Part shown: piece after piece, positions 1 to 10,627 of the stretch
Layout of the letters: each line of letters starts with the position of its first letter
Numbering within the stretch: position 1 is the first letter of the stretch
Assembly: GCA_023614405.1 (NCBI GenBank)
Contig: CM042684.1
Coordinates: 473,255,650-473,319,649 of the forward strand
From: Avena insularis
Taxonomy: Eukaryota > Streptophyta > Magnoliopsida > Poales > Poaceae
Direction of reading: 5' to 3'
DNA length: 64,000 bases
Program-made: the position numbers and the translations under genes
The notes under the pieces: model-generated
Databases searched by the model: none
Told to the model about the DNA's origin: nothing
The model's input: only the letters and a program-made list of their open reading frames with translations

Positions 1-1512
1 ATTGCTTGGATGATTATCCAAACCTTTTATGCGGGATTGAACTATTCTTCAAGAAATCTACTGGATTCTGCTGCTGGAGGTACCTTTATGACCATTACTT
101 TGGGTGTTGCAACAAAGCTTCTGGATAATATGATGGTTAACTATTCTGAATGGCATACCGAGAGAGCTCCACAAGGTAAGAAGGTAAATTCTGTTGAAGA
201 AACCTCCTCCTTGAGTGATAAAATTGATGTTATTATGTCTATGCTTGTTAATGGGAAGGCTCATATTGATCCAAATCATGTTCCCTTAGCCTCTTTGGTT
301 GCTCAAGAAGAGCAAGTTGATTTGAACTTTATAAGAAATAAAAAATTTAGCAATAATGCTTATGGCAATAACAATTATAGGCCCTACCCTCCTAATAATA
401 CTTATGGTTATAATGGCAAACCTGGAATACCTAGTGAAGGAAGAATTTTAGAAGTTGAAAGAGCCACTAAAAACTTCATGCAAATGCAATATGAACAAAA
501 TAAATTATTTAGTAAAACTATGGAGGAACAATCTACCCTTTTGAAGAATATTAGTCATCAACTTGAGAGTTTGAATAGGGAAATTCCTAGTTTGCAATTG
601 AAACTTTCTAACGCTGAAAGAAATATTTCATATTTGTCTGAAGCACAATCCTCTTTGATTAATAAAATGGCTGCTAAACCTAAAACTAATGAGAATCCGT
701 TTGTTGCTACTAATGCCATACAAGTTAGAATTGATAAAAATGTTAGACTATTAGCTGAATTGCATGCTAAGTGGGAAAGAGAAGATGAAATTGCTAGAAA
801 CATTAGTGTTTCTACTATCACTACCACTAGTGTTGAGGCTAGTAATAGCTCTACTACTTTAGATGATAATTATGATTTTGATTTTGATGGTTGCAATATC
901 TCTAAAGTAATTAAGTTCGTACAAAAGCTTGCTAAAAGTCCTAATGCTAGTGCTATGAATATGGCCTTTACAAAACACATTATTGATGCTCTCATAAAAA
1001 TTAAAGAAGAAAAGATGAAACATAAAGCTTTTATTCCTATAAAACAAGAAGATGGTTGGGAACCCATCATCAATATGAAAGTGAATGATTTTGATTTCAA
1101 AGCTTTATGTGATCTTGATAGTAGTGTTTCTATTATGCCTAGAAGGATTTATGATATGCTTGATTTTCCACCATTGGAAGATTGTTATTTGAATGTCCCA
1201 CTTGATGATAATGCTAAAAAGAAATTCATGGGGAGTATTAATGATGTCCTTATTATGGTTAACAATGCCTATGTCCCCGTTGATTTCTATGTTTTGGATG
1301 TTGAATGCAATGCTTCTTGTCCTATTACTTTGGGAAGACCCTTTCTTAGAACTATTGGAGCCATTATTGATATGAAAGAAGGCACCATTAAATATAAACT
1401 CCCACTCAAGAAAGGTATAGAACACTTCCCTAAGAAGAGAGAGAAGATTTCTTTTGCCTCTCCTATGAAAACAAAATTTTCTCTTAATGCTTCTTCATTT
1501 GAGAACACTTGA
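1..1512 (+). CDS. Gag-protease polyprotein (C-terminal part), Ty3/gypsy
   Basis: The frame is open from the first base to a stop at 1510-1512, with at least 500 uninterrupted codons; the true start lies upstream. The N-terminal part has the plant gypsy gag signature FYAGLN followed by LLDSAAGGTFM. An Asn/Tyr-rich linker follows at about residues 115-140 and a probable coiled coil at about 150-220. A retropepsin-like domain near residues 340-470 ends with the TLGRPFLRT motif. The active-site loop reads DLDSS at 1111-1125, where relatives have DLGAS, so the glycine is replaced by aspartate (one G-to-A change) and activity is doubtful. No zinc knuckle is seen. In the intact element it would form particles and process itself in the cytoplasm. 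The long open frame in otherwise decayed surroundings suggests a fairly recent copy. Confidence 0.85.
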   Translation: MAWMIIQTFYAGLNYSSRNLLDSAAGGTFMTITLGVATKLLDNMMVNYSEWHTERAPQGKKVNSVEETSSLSDKIDVIMSMLVNGKAHIDPNHVPLASLVAQEEQVDLNFIRNKKFSNNAYGNNNYRPYPPNNTYGYNGKPGIPSEGRILEVERATKNFMQMQYEQNKLFSKTMEEQSTLLKNISHQLESLNREIPSLQLKLSNAERNISYLSEAQSSLINKMAAKPKTNENPFVATNAIQVRIDKNVRLLAELHAKWEREDEIARNISVSTITTTSVEASNSSTTLDDNYDFDFDGCNISKVIKFVQKLAKSPNASAMNMAFTKHIIDALIKIKEEKMKHKAFIPIKQEDGWEPIINMKVNDFDFKALCDLDSSVSIMPRRIYDMLDFPPLEDCYLNVPLDDNAKKKFMGSINDVLIMVNNAYVPVDFYVLDVECNASCPITLGRPFLRTIGAIIDMKEGTIKYKLPLKKGIEHFPKKREKISFASPMKTKFSLNASSFENT

Positions 1513-2209
1513 TTCTTTTTCTTACTTCTTATGCCTAACTTAAAGGCGTTAAAGAAAATTACTTATTGGGAGATAACCCAAAAGTTTTAGACGAGTCTTG
1601 GAAGTTATTACTTCAGTAATAACCGCTCCTTATCCTTTTTATTTGCTTTTTGTGCCAAGAGTAACCTCTAATGAGAGAGAAGTAATGATTGGGAAAGGTG
1701 TTGTCCCGAAACAGATTTTTGTGCTTCACCGTAAAAATTCGTGTAAAATCTTTGTACGTCGTTTTGAGGCGTGAATTTTTGTGCTTCTGCCCCAGGTTGT
1801 TATATAACTTTCATTAGTTCAACACCTTTTCGATTTGAGAAATAGAAGGTCTTCAAAAAAATTGGTTTTTACCTGCTGGTCTCTTTTGACTGATTTCTGC
1901 CATTATTTGCATTTGCTTCTTGTTGGTTCCTTTTTGAGTTCTTTTGGGGAATTGAGCTTTTCGAGGGAAGTGATATAGTAGCTTGTGTTTTAATGGAAGT
2001 TTTATTGGTGTTGAAACTGAACCCAAAGATATTATCTTGAGTGCACTAATGTTGCTAATAAAGATTGTGTGAAGTTTTGTATGAAGGAAAAATTTCAGGT
2101 GTATGGAGAGAATGATGTAATGAGATAAAGAATGGACTAAAGCTCAAGCTTGGGGATGCCACCCCGTGTCACCCCAAGAAATATTCAAGAGGTACAAGCA
2201 TCAAAGCTT

Positions 2210-2230
2210 GGGGATGCCCAAGGCATCCCC
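2210..2230 (+). other. Short perfect inverted repeat (hairpin)
   Basis: Nine-base arms GGGGATGCC and GGCATCCCC flank a three-base loop. The left arm overlaps the PPT-like motif AAGCTTGGGGATG at 2204-2216; another copy of that motif is at 2146-2158. The hairpin recurs at 14230-14250 and 52814-52834 in the related elements. Confidence 0.75.
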
Positions 2231-4176
2231 TTCTTCATTAATAAAAATCCCAGGTTCCTTCCAAACACTTCATTTTTATTGTTTCATGCATAGTTGTGTT
2301 GTTCTTGGAGCATCTTCTTTTTCGTTTTTGTTTTTGGTTTTTGTTTGCTTGGTTTGATTAGTTTGCTGAATAAATTGGTTGGACCCCCTCTTTCATGCAT
2401 TGGTTTTCAAATAGTTTGGTTTGGATTGGAAAAAGAGTAGGAAAGTTCATGCTTAAGTGGTAAAAGGAGCTTGTTTTTGACTGTGGCCTATGCTTTGTCA
2501 TGCCATGCTTGATATTGTTTAGGCTTTATGCTTAGTGATCTTTGCTGTATCATGACTTGTTATAAACAATTGAGATTGCTTAATGTGCCTTGGAAGAATC
2601 ATGCGTTGTTTTAGCATATTAAAGCATAAGTATTGTGGTATTCTCCTTTGATGCTTTATTTGGGTTGACTTGGCGCATGCTCACACCATGTTATGACTAT
2701 CCCAAGTCACCATAAGCCTTTATGATCCTTTAGTTTTCGACTTGTAATATCACTTTATGCTTTGATTAATGATGTTTTGTCGCTCTCCATGACTATGGCC
2801 ATTATTGCTCTCTTAGTTGGTCGCTCCCAGTCTTTTGCTAGCCTCCATAACCAAGTATGAGTTCCACTCATGCATCCAACTCCTAAAACCAAGTTATTCC
2901 AAAGAGTCCACCATACCTACCTATTAGCATTTGCTATTCCAAGTATATTCATGTTTTTATCTACCTTCCGAATTAAACTTGTTATGAGAAAATTAGTGAT
3001 TAAAGCTCTCGCGAACTTGATGGCACACTTTACTTTCTTGCACTTAATAAACTTGAACCATTGCGTCCATCTTTTTTGCGTATATGCTTATGCTTTATAA
3101 GTTGAAGTTAGCAGAACCATGTATCATGGGGAACGCTTTCAACATCGCACTTGTACATTGTACCTAGTTGATATCATGTTCTTTTGCTTATGGATCCCGT
3201 CGGTGTGAAATAAAAGGGTAACTTGTAAGATCATGGAGTTTGTATTTGTGTTAGAGAAATGCCTGGGCCGCTAGCCTAAGCCATGCCTAATCATGGTGGA
3301 AACATGCAGCATAACCATAATGAGCACTCTATGAAGCATCCTCAATAAAAACCTATGCAAATAGCAAATAAAAAGATCGTTGAGGTGCTCATTGTCTGCT
3401 TTCCTTGTCATTTTGATTATGGGATAGCTCCTGTATCATGTGCAAGGGATACCCCGTTGGCAGTTCTCTATGATACATATGTACTTACAATGACAAGAGC
3501 TTACTTGTGACTGAAGTTGAGTACCATGAGATTTCAGCTTATAACTTGTCAAGCATATCCTCTTAGCTATGTCACTTTAACCTTAATCACCTAAAGATGC
3601 TTATGATAGGGGCAATGAGAGCTGAAAGCTAATAAGTACCATAATTTTTCGAAGCTGTTTATGAAACTTGATTCCCTACTTCCTTCTATGAAGGCCTTTC
3701 TTTTACTTTTATATTGAGTCTCCACCTTCTATCTTTATGCACCTACTTTGAGAGCATAGTGGCCATTCTTAGTTCTATGTGCATTGTCTCAAGACTTGTT
3801 GATTGATGCATAACTTTGATATTGCTTGTTTTTAAACTATTTGTATCTAGTCACTCTTATGAACTTTGAAGGTGTCCTATGCAATTATATTTGCTACTCT
3901 ATGAGGGACAAGCTGAAAGCCACTATGCTATGTTTTCTTTATGTGAAACAAACAAACGTCTTGCAAAGCATTGTTATTCATGAATCTTTTGTTTGTGCCT
4001 TTTCATGTTGCAACAATAGTTGCTTTGTCTTATGGTTAGAACTTTGTATTTCATGTTATGATGATCCCAGCTATCAATGTTTTACAAATACTTTAATCAA
4101 GTTTATGATGGTGCATGTCACCTAAAAAATTATTCTTTCTTTTTATCACTTACCTAGTCGAGGACGAGTAGGAGTT

Positions 4177-4190
4177 AAGCTTGGGGATGT
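4177..4190 (+). other. Polypurine tract before the 3' LTR
   Basis: AAGCTTGGGGATG plus one base immediately precedes the LTR start TGATACGTTG at 4191. This is where the plus-strand primer of a retroelement is expected. The same 13-mer occurs twice further upstream at 2146 and 2204. Confidence 0.65.
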
Positions 4191-5780
4191 TGATACGTTG
4201 CTAACGTATCTATAATTTTTGATGTTCCATGCTTGGTTTTATCTACTTTCTTATGTTTTGTCCACACTTTGGAGTACTTTTTATACACTTTCTTGGACTA
4301 ACCTATTAACAAGAGCCACAGTGCCAGCTGCCTGTTTTCTGCTGTTTTTGGTTCAAAGAAATATAGAAAATGAATATTCTCGGAATTGGACGGGACAAAA
4401 GCCAAAGTCAGTTTTTCACCGAGGGACACATGGAGCCAGAATACGAGACGGAGAGGGGCCAGGGGGCCGCCACACCACCTGGCCGCACGGCCATGCCTGG
4501 CCCACGCCAGGGGGTGGTCTGGCCGCCTCGACACCCCTCGGCCTCCCCTTTCGCCTATAAGATGCGTCTGATACAGAAACCCTAACTACCCGATCAAAAA
4601 TCCACGAAAGAGTCTGTAGCCGCTGTCATCTCCATCCCTAGATCGGGAGGGATCTGAAGCTCTTCCCGGCACCCTGCCGGAGGGGAGAATTCACCCTGGA
4701 GGCCTTCTTCATCACCATGCAAGCCTCCGGTGTGATGCGTGAGTAATTCATCCTTGGACTATGGGTCCATGTAGTAGCTAGATGGCTGGTTCTTCTCCTT
4801 TGTGCTATCATGTTTAGATCTTGTGAGCTCCGTTCATGATCAAGATCATCTATTTGTAATTCCTACATGTTGTGTTTGCGGGGATCTGATGGATATTGAG
4901 ATGCTATTTCAGATTGATTATTGATTCTATCATGTCTTTGTTATTTGTGATCTTGCATGCTTTCTGTTGTTAGTATCTATCTTGGCCAAGTAGATGCTAG
5001 CAACTCCAAGAGTTAGTATTTATGCTCAATAGTGGGTTCATGCCTCTAGTAATCTGGGGAAGTGATAGAAATCTCTAAGGTACTAGATGTGTTGTTGCTA
5101 CTAGGGAGAAAACAACAATCCTTTGTTCATAGAACAATTTTATTGTTTACTTTACATGCAATGCGTAATGCAATTATCTGTTGCTTGCAACTTAATACTG
5201 GAGGGGGTTCGGATGATAACCTGAAGGTGGATTATTAGTCATAGATGCAGTTGGATTACGGTCTATGTATAATGTTGTAATGCCCAATCAAATCTCAAAG
5301 GAGTAAATATGATTAGTATATGCATGTATTGCTTTCTCGATGTTTGTCAATTGCCCCGCTATAATTTGTTCACCCAACATGTCATCTATCTTAAGGAGAG
5401 CCACCACTAGTGAACTATGGACCCCGATCCTTTCTTTTACCATCAATCTACAACTGTTTACTGCTTTCTGTTTACTTTCTACAAACTATTACTTTCGTCC
5501 ACACAATACGTTTAATCCTTTGTTTTCAGCAAAACCGGTGAGATTGACAACCTCACTGTAAGTTGGGGGCAAAGTTCTGTGGTTGTGTTGTGCAAGTTTC
5601 CACGTTGCTGCTGGCACCGGTAGTGCGCCCTGCCAAAGTCCAACTAGCAACACCTTGGAGGTGTTTCCTTGCTCCTACTGGATTGATAACCTTGGTTTCA
5701 TAACTGAGGGAAAACTTACTACTGTACTCATCATACCTTCCTCTTGGGGTTCCCCAACGAGCTCGTTAATACACGAGTCA
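4191..5780 (+). repeat. 3' LTR of the Sabrina-like element
   Basis: The LTR is 1590 bp, starts TGATACGTTGCTAACGTATC and ends in GAGTCA. A TATA-like CTATAAG lies near 4554 in the U3 part. The U3 half is shared with the minus-strand elements in this window. The U5 half is the Sabrina-like type, with the stretch from about 5410 that recurs at 62111. After the LTR the Tekay LTR end resumes. Confidence 0.85.
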
Positions 5781-5832
5781 GCATGATGTATGGCATAACA
5801 GGCATCTGGGATTAAAAATCCGGGTGTTGACA
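5781..5832 (+). repeat. 3' end of the Tekay 5' LTR
   Basis: About 50 bp match the end of the 3' LTR at 26892-26941, including the shared run before GGTGTTGACA. The rest of this LTR is upstream of the inserted Sabrina-like element and outside the window. Confidence 0.85.
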
Positions 5833-5835
5833 AGT

Positions 5836-5848
5836 TGGTATTAGAGCC
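5836..5848 (+). other. Primer-binding site, initiator tRNA-Met type
   Basis: TGGTATTAGAGCC begins three bases after the LTR end. It equals the plant Met-tRNA primer complement TGGTATCAGAGC with one C-to-T change. Confidence 0.85.
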
Positions 5849-6062
5849 ATCCTGACCATAGGATACCCTAGTTAGAATAGACGCTTGAACCAAAAACTTA
5901 GTTTCAAAACAAAAGAAGTGAGTATTTATGAAAACCTATTCCCACTCTTATCCTTGAGATTCTTTCAGAAAATTTTTATGTTCCTCAAAAGTTCTTGCAA
6001 TCCTACATAAAATTTGACACACTTGATCACCCCACTAACTTACTTATCCTAAATTCTTATAG

Positions 6063-6827
6063 ATGGAATTCACATATAGCAAATTCTACCAGTTGGGAAA
6101 CGGAGGAGAGCTCATCTTTGAGCGGGATTTAAGCCAGCTTTCGAAACTTCTGGAACGCCCACACCCCGAGTTCTTCGGAGCGCAGCTCAATGATCTGCCA
6201 GGAGGAGATCTACAGTGGCTGATAGTTGCAGAGCTCAGAGGCAAGATGGAAGCACCCACCTCAGAGAAGATCCAATTCAGCTTGAGGGAGAACAACTGGC
6301 TAGATGGATTAGCCAGGGCTATGCAGGAAGCTCTCGCCCGTCTGTGTGGACAAAACATCAACCAGATCAATGGAACTCACTTTTCTCACTATGCAAGGCG
6401 TGATTCTATGGGAATGACCTTGGAGATGCCAGGCCATCTAGAGCTGAAGCACCATGTGGATCATCTCGACTTCATGTTGTATGATAGGCAGAAGGAGTTG
6501 GATAACGTCTGCGCCTACACCAACCACAACCATGCCATTGCAGCCAGGAAGGACCAGACCCTCGCCATTCTCGCCAAGGAGCGCTATTCACTTCGTCGTC
6601 AGTGTGACAAGAAGGATCGCACCATCGATCGTCTTTGCAAGAAGGTGGCCTCTCTTGAGAAGACCATCCGTGAACAGGAGATCTAGCTTGAAGAGAAGGA
6701 GGAGGAAGGTGAAGACATTCGCGGAGATCTCTACTCCTACCTCAGTGATGATGATGACTGCCTAGAGGACGATGCCATGGAGTTCCACACTAATGATGAT
6801 GATTCCGACTTCATTGATGATTATTAG
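6063..6827 (+). pseudogene. Extra ORF between 5' LTR and gag of the Tekay element, one internal stop
   Basis: An ATG at 6063 opens 207 codons to a TAG at 6684-6686. The same frame continues to a TAG at 6825-6827, giving about 254 residues in the original. The first 100 residues are mixed polar and hydrophobic with no motif I recognise. Residues about 140-215 are Lys/Arg/Glu-rich with heptad-like spacing, a probable coiled coil. The tail after the stop is strongly acidic, with Asp runs ending IDDY. It lies 230 bp after the primer site and 260 bp before the gag start, in the transcribed leader. It resembles neither gag nor pol. Only one disabling change in 254 codons, against many in pol, suggests it was a real protein gene. 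Function unknown. Confidence 0.6.
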
Positions 6828-7085
6828 ATGCACTTGAGCACTACCGTAGAATGAGATTGTACCTGGTCCCTTTGTATCGTAGCTTCACAGAATTGTTCTT
6901 AAAACCATATGTTTTCTATTTTGTGTTGTGGTGTGAGTTTTATTGTGTGCTATGAATGAATGAATGAATGAGAAGAAGTTGTTAGTTTGCAAAACCCGAG
7001 TCAAACTCAAAGTTTAAAGCTTTTTAAACAAAACCATGAACCTTAGAAATTTCCCCCTTGTCTCATTATTTATCTCAATCTTCAG

Positions 7086-7831
7086 ATGACTCGTGGAAAT
7101 CCCGGAGGAAGCAGTTCATCTCAGGACCCAATGCTGTAGATTCTACAAATGTTAGTTTTTGACTGTGAAGCTAGTAGAGCTGAACGTCAAGCCAACTTAG
7201 CCACTCTTCAAAAGGTAGCTCAGATGGCCCACAATAATCAAGGCCACGGAAACCAGGATAACCATGGATCCAAGCTCAAGAACTTTCAGAATACCAATCC
7301 CCCTATCTTTTGTAAGTCGGGAGAGACCTTAGATGCTGATGACTGGCTACAAACCATAGAGAACAATTTGGAGGTCGCAGGAGTTGAGGCCAACGAAAAG
7401 GTTCTATTTGCGAACCCATTATCTGGCAGGAGATGCAAGAGCCTGGTGCAATAGCACCCGTACCATGAACGAAGGTCAGATGATGACTTGGGAAGCATTC
7501 AAGATCAAGTTAAGCTGGACCCATGTGCCACAAGGTTTGGTCACTAGGATGAGGGATGAGTTTAGGGAACTAAAGCAAGGAAGGATGACAATAGTTGAGT
7601 ACCGTGACAAATTTCTGTCACTAGCTAGATATGCCCCTAATGAGATTAACATCGAAGCGAAGAAGACGGAAAGGTTCTTAAATGGATTGCATGATGAGAT
7701 GCAGACTGTGTTAGTCAACATCCGTTTTGCAGATCTCGGAGAGCTAGTAGATTCTGCCATTCAGATGGAAGGGAAGATAAACCAAACCAATGACAATCGC
7801 AAGTGTAGGATGATGCACCAGACTGGATCCT
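7086..7831 (+). pseudogene. Tekay gag, N-terminal part, broken by insertion
   Basis: A start at 7086 (MTRGNPGG) runs into a TAG after about 17 codons. The frame then continues through a Gln/His/Asn-rich segment and the capsid region with DADDWL and the gag core WCNSTRTMNEGQMMTWEAF. A frameshift near 7410 separates the two halves. The reading frame ends where the minus-strand tandem element enters at 7832 and resumes after 19137. Gag would form the particle and bind genomic RNA. This copy cannot do so because of the stop, the frameshift and an 11-kb insertion. Confidence 0.85.
7827..7831. repeat. Left target-site copy of the tandem insertion
   Basis: The bases atcct precede the left LTR edge. 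The right copy at 19133-19137 reads atccc, one mismatch in five. Both lie at the break in the Tekay gag frame. Confidence 0.65.
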
Positions 7832-8543
7832 TGATGTCTACGCACTTATATTCTTGTAGACAGTTGTTGGGCCTCCAAGTTCAGAGGTTTGTAGAACAGC
7901 AGCAAGTTTCCCTTAAGTGGATCACCCAAGGTTTATCGAACTTAGGAAGGAAGTGGTCAAAGGTATTCCCTCTCAACCAACCCTGCAATCAAGATACAAG
8001 AAGTCTCTTGTGTCCCCAACACACCCAATACACTTGTCAAGTGTATAGGTGCACTAGTTCGGCGAAGAGATAGTGAAATACAAGTGGTATGGATAATTAT
8101 AAGTGGTAACCATGCCAGAAAATAGCTTTGAGGGTGCGTGGTTGACCTGGGAAGAGACTAAAGGCAACCTGAAATAAAGATGGAAGCAAGCAAACATGTA
8201 ACAGATCTAGTTACAAACGGTGTTTCAATGCTTAGAAACAAGGCCTAGGGATCATACTTTCACTAGTGAACACTCTCATATAAATATCTTCTCTTTATGA
8301 TACTACTCTGAACTACTCTTCGGTTGGACACTCTAATCCATGGTAGGGCTATAACAGCACACCTCAAAGTTCGCTTTCCCCATCTAGATAACCCCACACT
8401 GTCACCTTGAGCACTAGATGGTTCCAACAAACACCACAATTTCATAGAAACATCCAACTCCAAATATAAATCATAACAAGTATTTGTAATCTCTAGCCTA
8501 AGTGCCACCATGGTGTGCATGCTGTCACTTTCACACACATGGG
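7832..8543 (-). repeat. Truncated left LTR of the tandem
   Basis: The sequence starts TGATGTCTACGCAC like the other two LTRs. Homology ends at CACACACATGGG, where the others continue with the leader and promoter half. The next bases are internal-region sequence, so the element's U3 and R parts were deleted. Confidence 0.85.
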
Positions 8544-10420
8544 CATAGGAACAACATGCCCATGCTTAGGAATAGGTAATAGGCATAGGCATAGGAACAT
8601 CATCGAGTTCAGACTCATCAAAAACTATAATAGGAGCAACATGCTTAGGGGAAAATACTGTTTCCTCTCTCCTTTTATTCCTCCTCTTCTTCTTTTTCTT
8701 CTTCTCTTTAGGAGGGAGAGGCTTGAAAGGAAGCTTCTCCATATACCCTGGTTTATTGTTAGAGACAATAGAAGAAACTTTGGAGGATTCCTTCTTTTCA
8801 TTAATAAGATCAAAACACATATTAGTCCTGTCATATTTTGGTAAAATCTCATCTTTTATAATATTTTGTATGTAAGTATTTGTGTGGCAATTATCAACAC
8901 AATAAATATGACAACCATGTAGGACGCTATTCATATCAAAAGCACTCATATCTACCAAAGAAGTTTTTCTTGATAATTCTTCACACCCCAAAAATAATGT
9001 AAGTTCATCATGTTGATTAGGAGTGATCAAGTCATCACAATACAAACTTGCAGTACTCATTGGATTAGAAGGGATATTATTATGGCCTGAGCATTGAAAA
9101 TTGAAATGACCCACTTCAAAGCAAAGTTCACAAATAAAAGGATAGAGGGCACAAACTTTTTTACCAAGATCATTTAGAGCCCTATACCACATTCTAGTTT
9201 TTTCATTCCCGTGGGTGATACAATATTCTTCTTCAATTTGATTCTTCTCACAAGGTCTATGTATTCCACAAAAATTAACATGCTTATAATAAATAGTACT
9301 TTCAGAGGTTTGAGCATGTTTATTGCTATCATTAATAACAATTTCATTTTCCATGCAAGTGTCTTTAAAAGGCTCATGATACATGTCCCATTTTTCTTTA
9401 GGAGCATTAATATGAGAAACAAAGGCTCTAAAAAAATCAATAAGAATTTGAGGATCAAGCCCATATTTAGCACTAAGCTCTTGAAAATCAGCAATTTCAG
9501 CGAAAGACTTAATGCAATCATACTCATAGTTTATACCTGGTTCTTTACCTTTGTGGTTATCCCAATCTTAGGTATTGCTTTGAATTGTTTCAAGAAGATC
9601 CCACTTAGCTTTGACCTCCTTACTTGTGAAGGATCCCTCTAAACAAGTATCTAGATAGTCCTTGTAATGTCCTGGAAGCCTTGCATAGAAATTATTAATA
9701 ACAATATTACTAGGGACCTCGTGAATGGGACATTTGAGCATTAGTGACTTCAATCTCCCCCATGCTTTGGCAATACTTTCTCCATCATGAGGATGAAAAT
9801 TATAAATATAATTCCTATCTTTATGAAGTTCATGAGGAGGATAAAATTTATAGTAAAAGAGAGATTCAAGTTCCTTCCACTCCAAATGATGAGAATTATC
9901 TAGTAGCTCATACCACTCCCTTACTTTGCCCTTAAGTGACAAAGGGAATAGCTTCCTCTTAACTTGGTTCATTGAAATACCTGCACACTTGAACAACTCG
10001 CATAATTCATGTATAAAGAGTAAATGATCACCAGGATGGACAGTTCATCTCCCAAATAATAGTTTTTCATAACACGTTCAACAATTTTTATAGGTATTTT
10101 AAAAGAGATGCTTTCAGTATGTGGATTTAAAATATCACAAGTATCATTAGAATTACCACATATGGGAGATAAAATATCATCAGAGCAAATTTTCTTCTTT
10201 AAAGCTGGGGAACTAAAAAGATCATTTTCATAAAAACTAACTTCCCTAAGCTTAGACGTTTCCATAGCATTAGTAACAAAGGTGTTCAAAAGATTCATAC
10301 TAATAACATAGCTATTAGCATGCAACTAAAGTTCCATGGGTTTTTTAATTTTATTTTTAGACAATTCATGTTCTACATTAGGAAAAATACTAAAAATATC
10401 TCTAATTTTGTTGTTGTTTT
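8544..10420 (-). pseudogene. gag-like pseudogene of the left tandem copy
   Basis: On the minus strand fragments correspond to the gag of the sister copy at 16457-17401: the N-terminal part (9969-10325) and the gag core with the signatures KEWEL-like WKELESLFYYKFYPP and NNFYARLPGHYKDYLD (9568-9996). They are in different frames because of a small deletion near 10050. Further fragments at 8566-9527 match the region downstream of gag in the sister copy, including a Lys-rich stretch and a C-x2-C cluster (CELCFEVGHFNFQC). The right end on this strand is cut by the deletion at 8543. Confidence 0.75.
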
Positions 10421-10530
10421 CCATTAAGCCTAACTAGTGAAAACAAGAAACAAAAAGACAAAATTGCAGAATCTAAAGAAAATAACTTCGAGCACTCACA
10501 CCGGAGGATGTGAGTACCTTTTACCTTACC

Positions 10531-10548
10531 TCCCCGACAACGGCGCCA
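10531..10548 (-). other. Inner tRNA-Asp-type primer site of the left copy
   Basis: The plus strand reads the 3' end of plant tRNA-Asp with one mismatch, ending GGCGCCA. A second, less exact copy lies next to the LTR at 10599-10616. This duplication recurs in all three internal regions of the family in this window. Confidence 0.7.
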
Positions 10549-10627
10549 GAAAATAATCTTATCGCGCGTTGTTGACGTGGGAGCTTCTTCTTCTTTATTC
10601 CCTGGCAACGGTGCTAGAAAATTAGCT

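Larger units (their letters stand above)
1513..4190 (+). other. ORF-less 3' internal region of the Sabrina-like element
   Basis: This 2.7-kb stretch between gag-protease and the 3' LTR has no convincing coding frame. The same sequence appears inverted at 12056-14940 and 50745-53510, inside the two minus-strand relatives, with the same order of motifs. It carries repeated AAGCTTGGGGATG motifs and a short perfect hairpin. Its conservation among elements with different coding parts points to a role of the RNA or DNA itself, or to descent from one non-autonomous ancestor. Confidence 0.7.
1..5780 (+). mobile_element. Sabrina-like Ty3/gypsy retrotransposon, 5' end outside window
   Basis: This is the 3' part of an LTR retrotransposon: gag-protease, a 2.7-kb ORF-less region, a polypurine tract and a 1590-bp 3' LTR. 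No reverse transcriptase, RNase H or integrase lies between the protease and the 3' LTR, so the copy looks non-autonomous unless pol was lost by deletion. It is inserted in the 5' LTR of the Tekay element that resumes at 5781. The bases gcatg at 5781-5785 are the likely right target-site copy; the left copy lies outside the window. The family name is tentative. Confidence 0.8.

Noticed and set aside
8263..8538. A 91-codon frame repeated at 11059, 49790 and 54958 (MCESDS.HTMVALR...)
   Set aside because: It recurs only because the LTR recurs. It has no family match and is interrupted or cut differently in the copies, so I treat it as LTR sequence.
10531..10548. Possible tRNA-Asp gene remnants (also 17594, 54412)
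   Set aside because: Only the 3' terminal 18 bases match, including CCA, which nuclear tRNA genes do not encode. They are retrotransposon primer sites.
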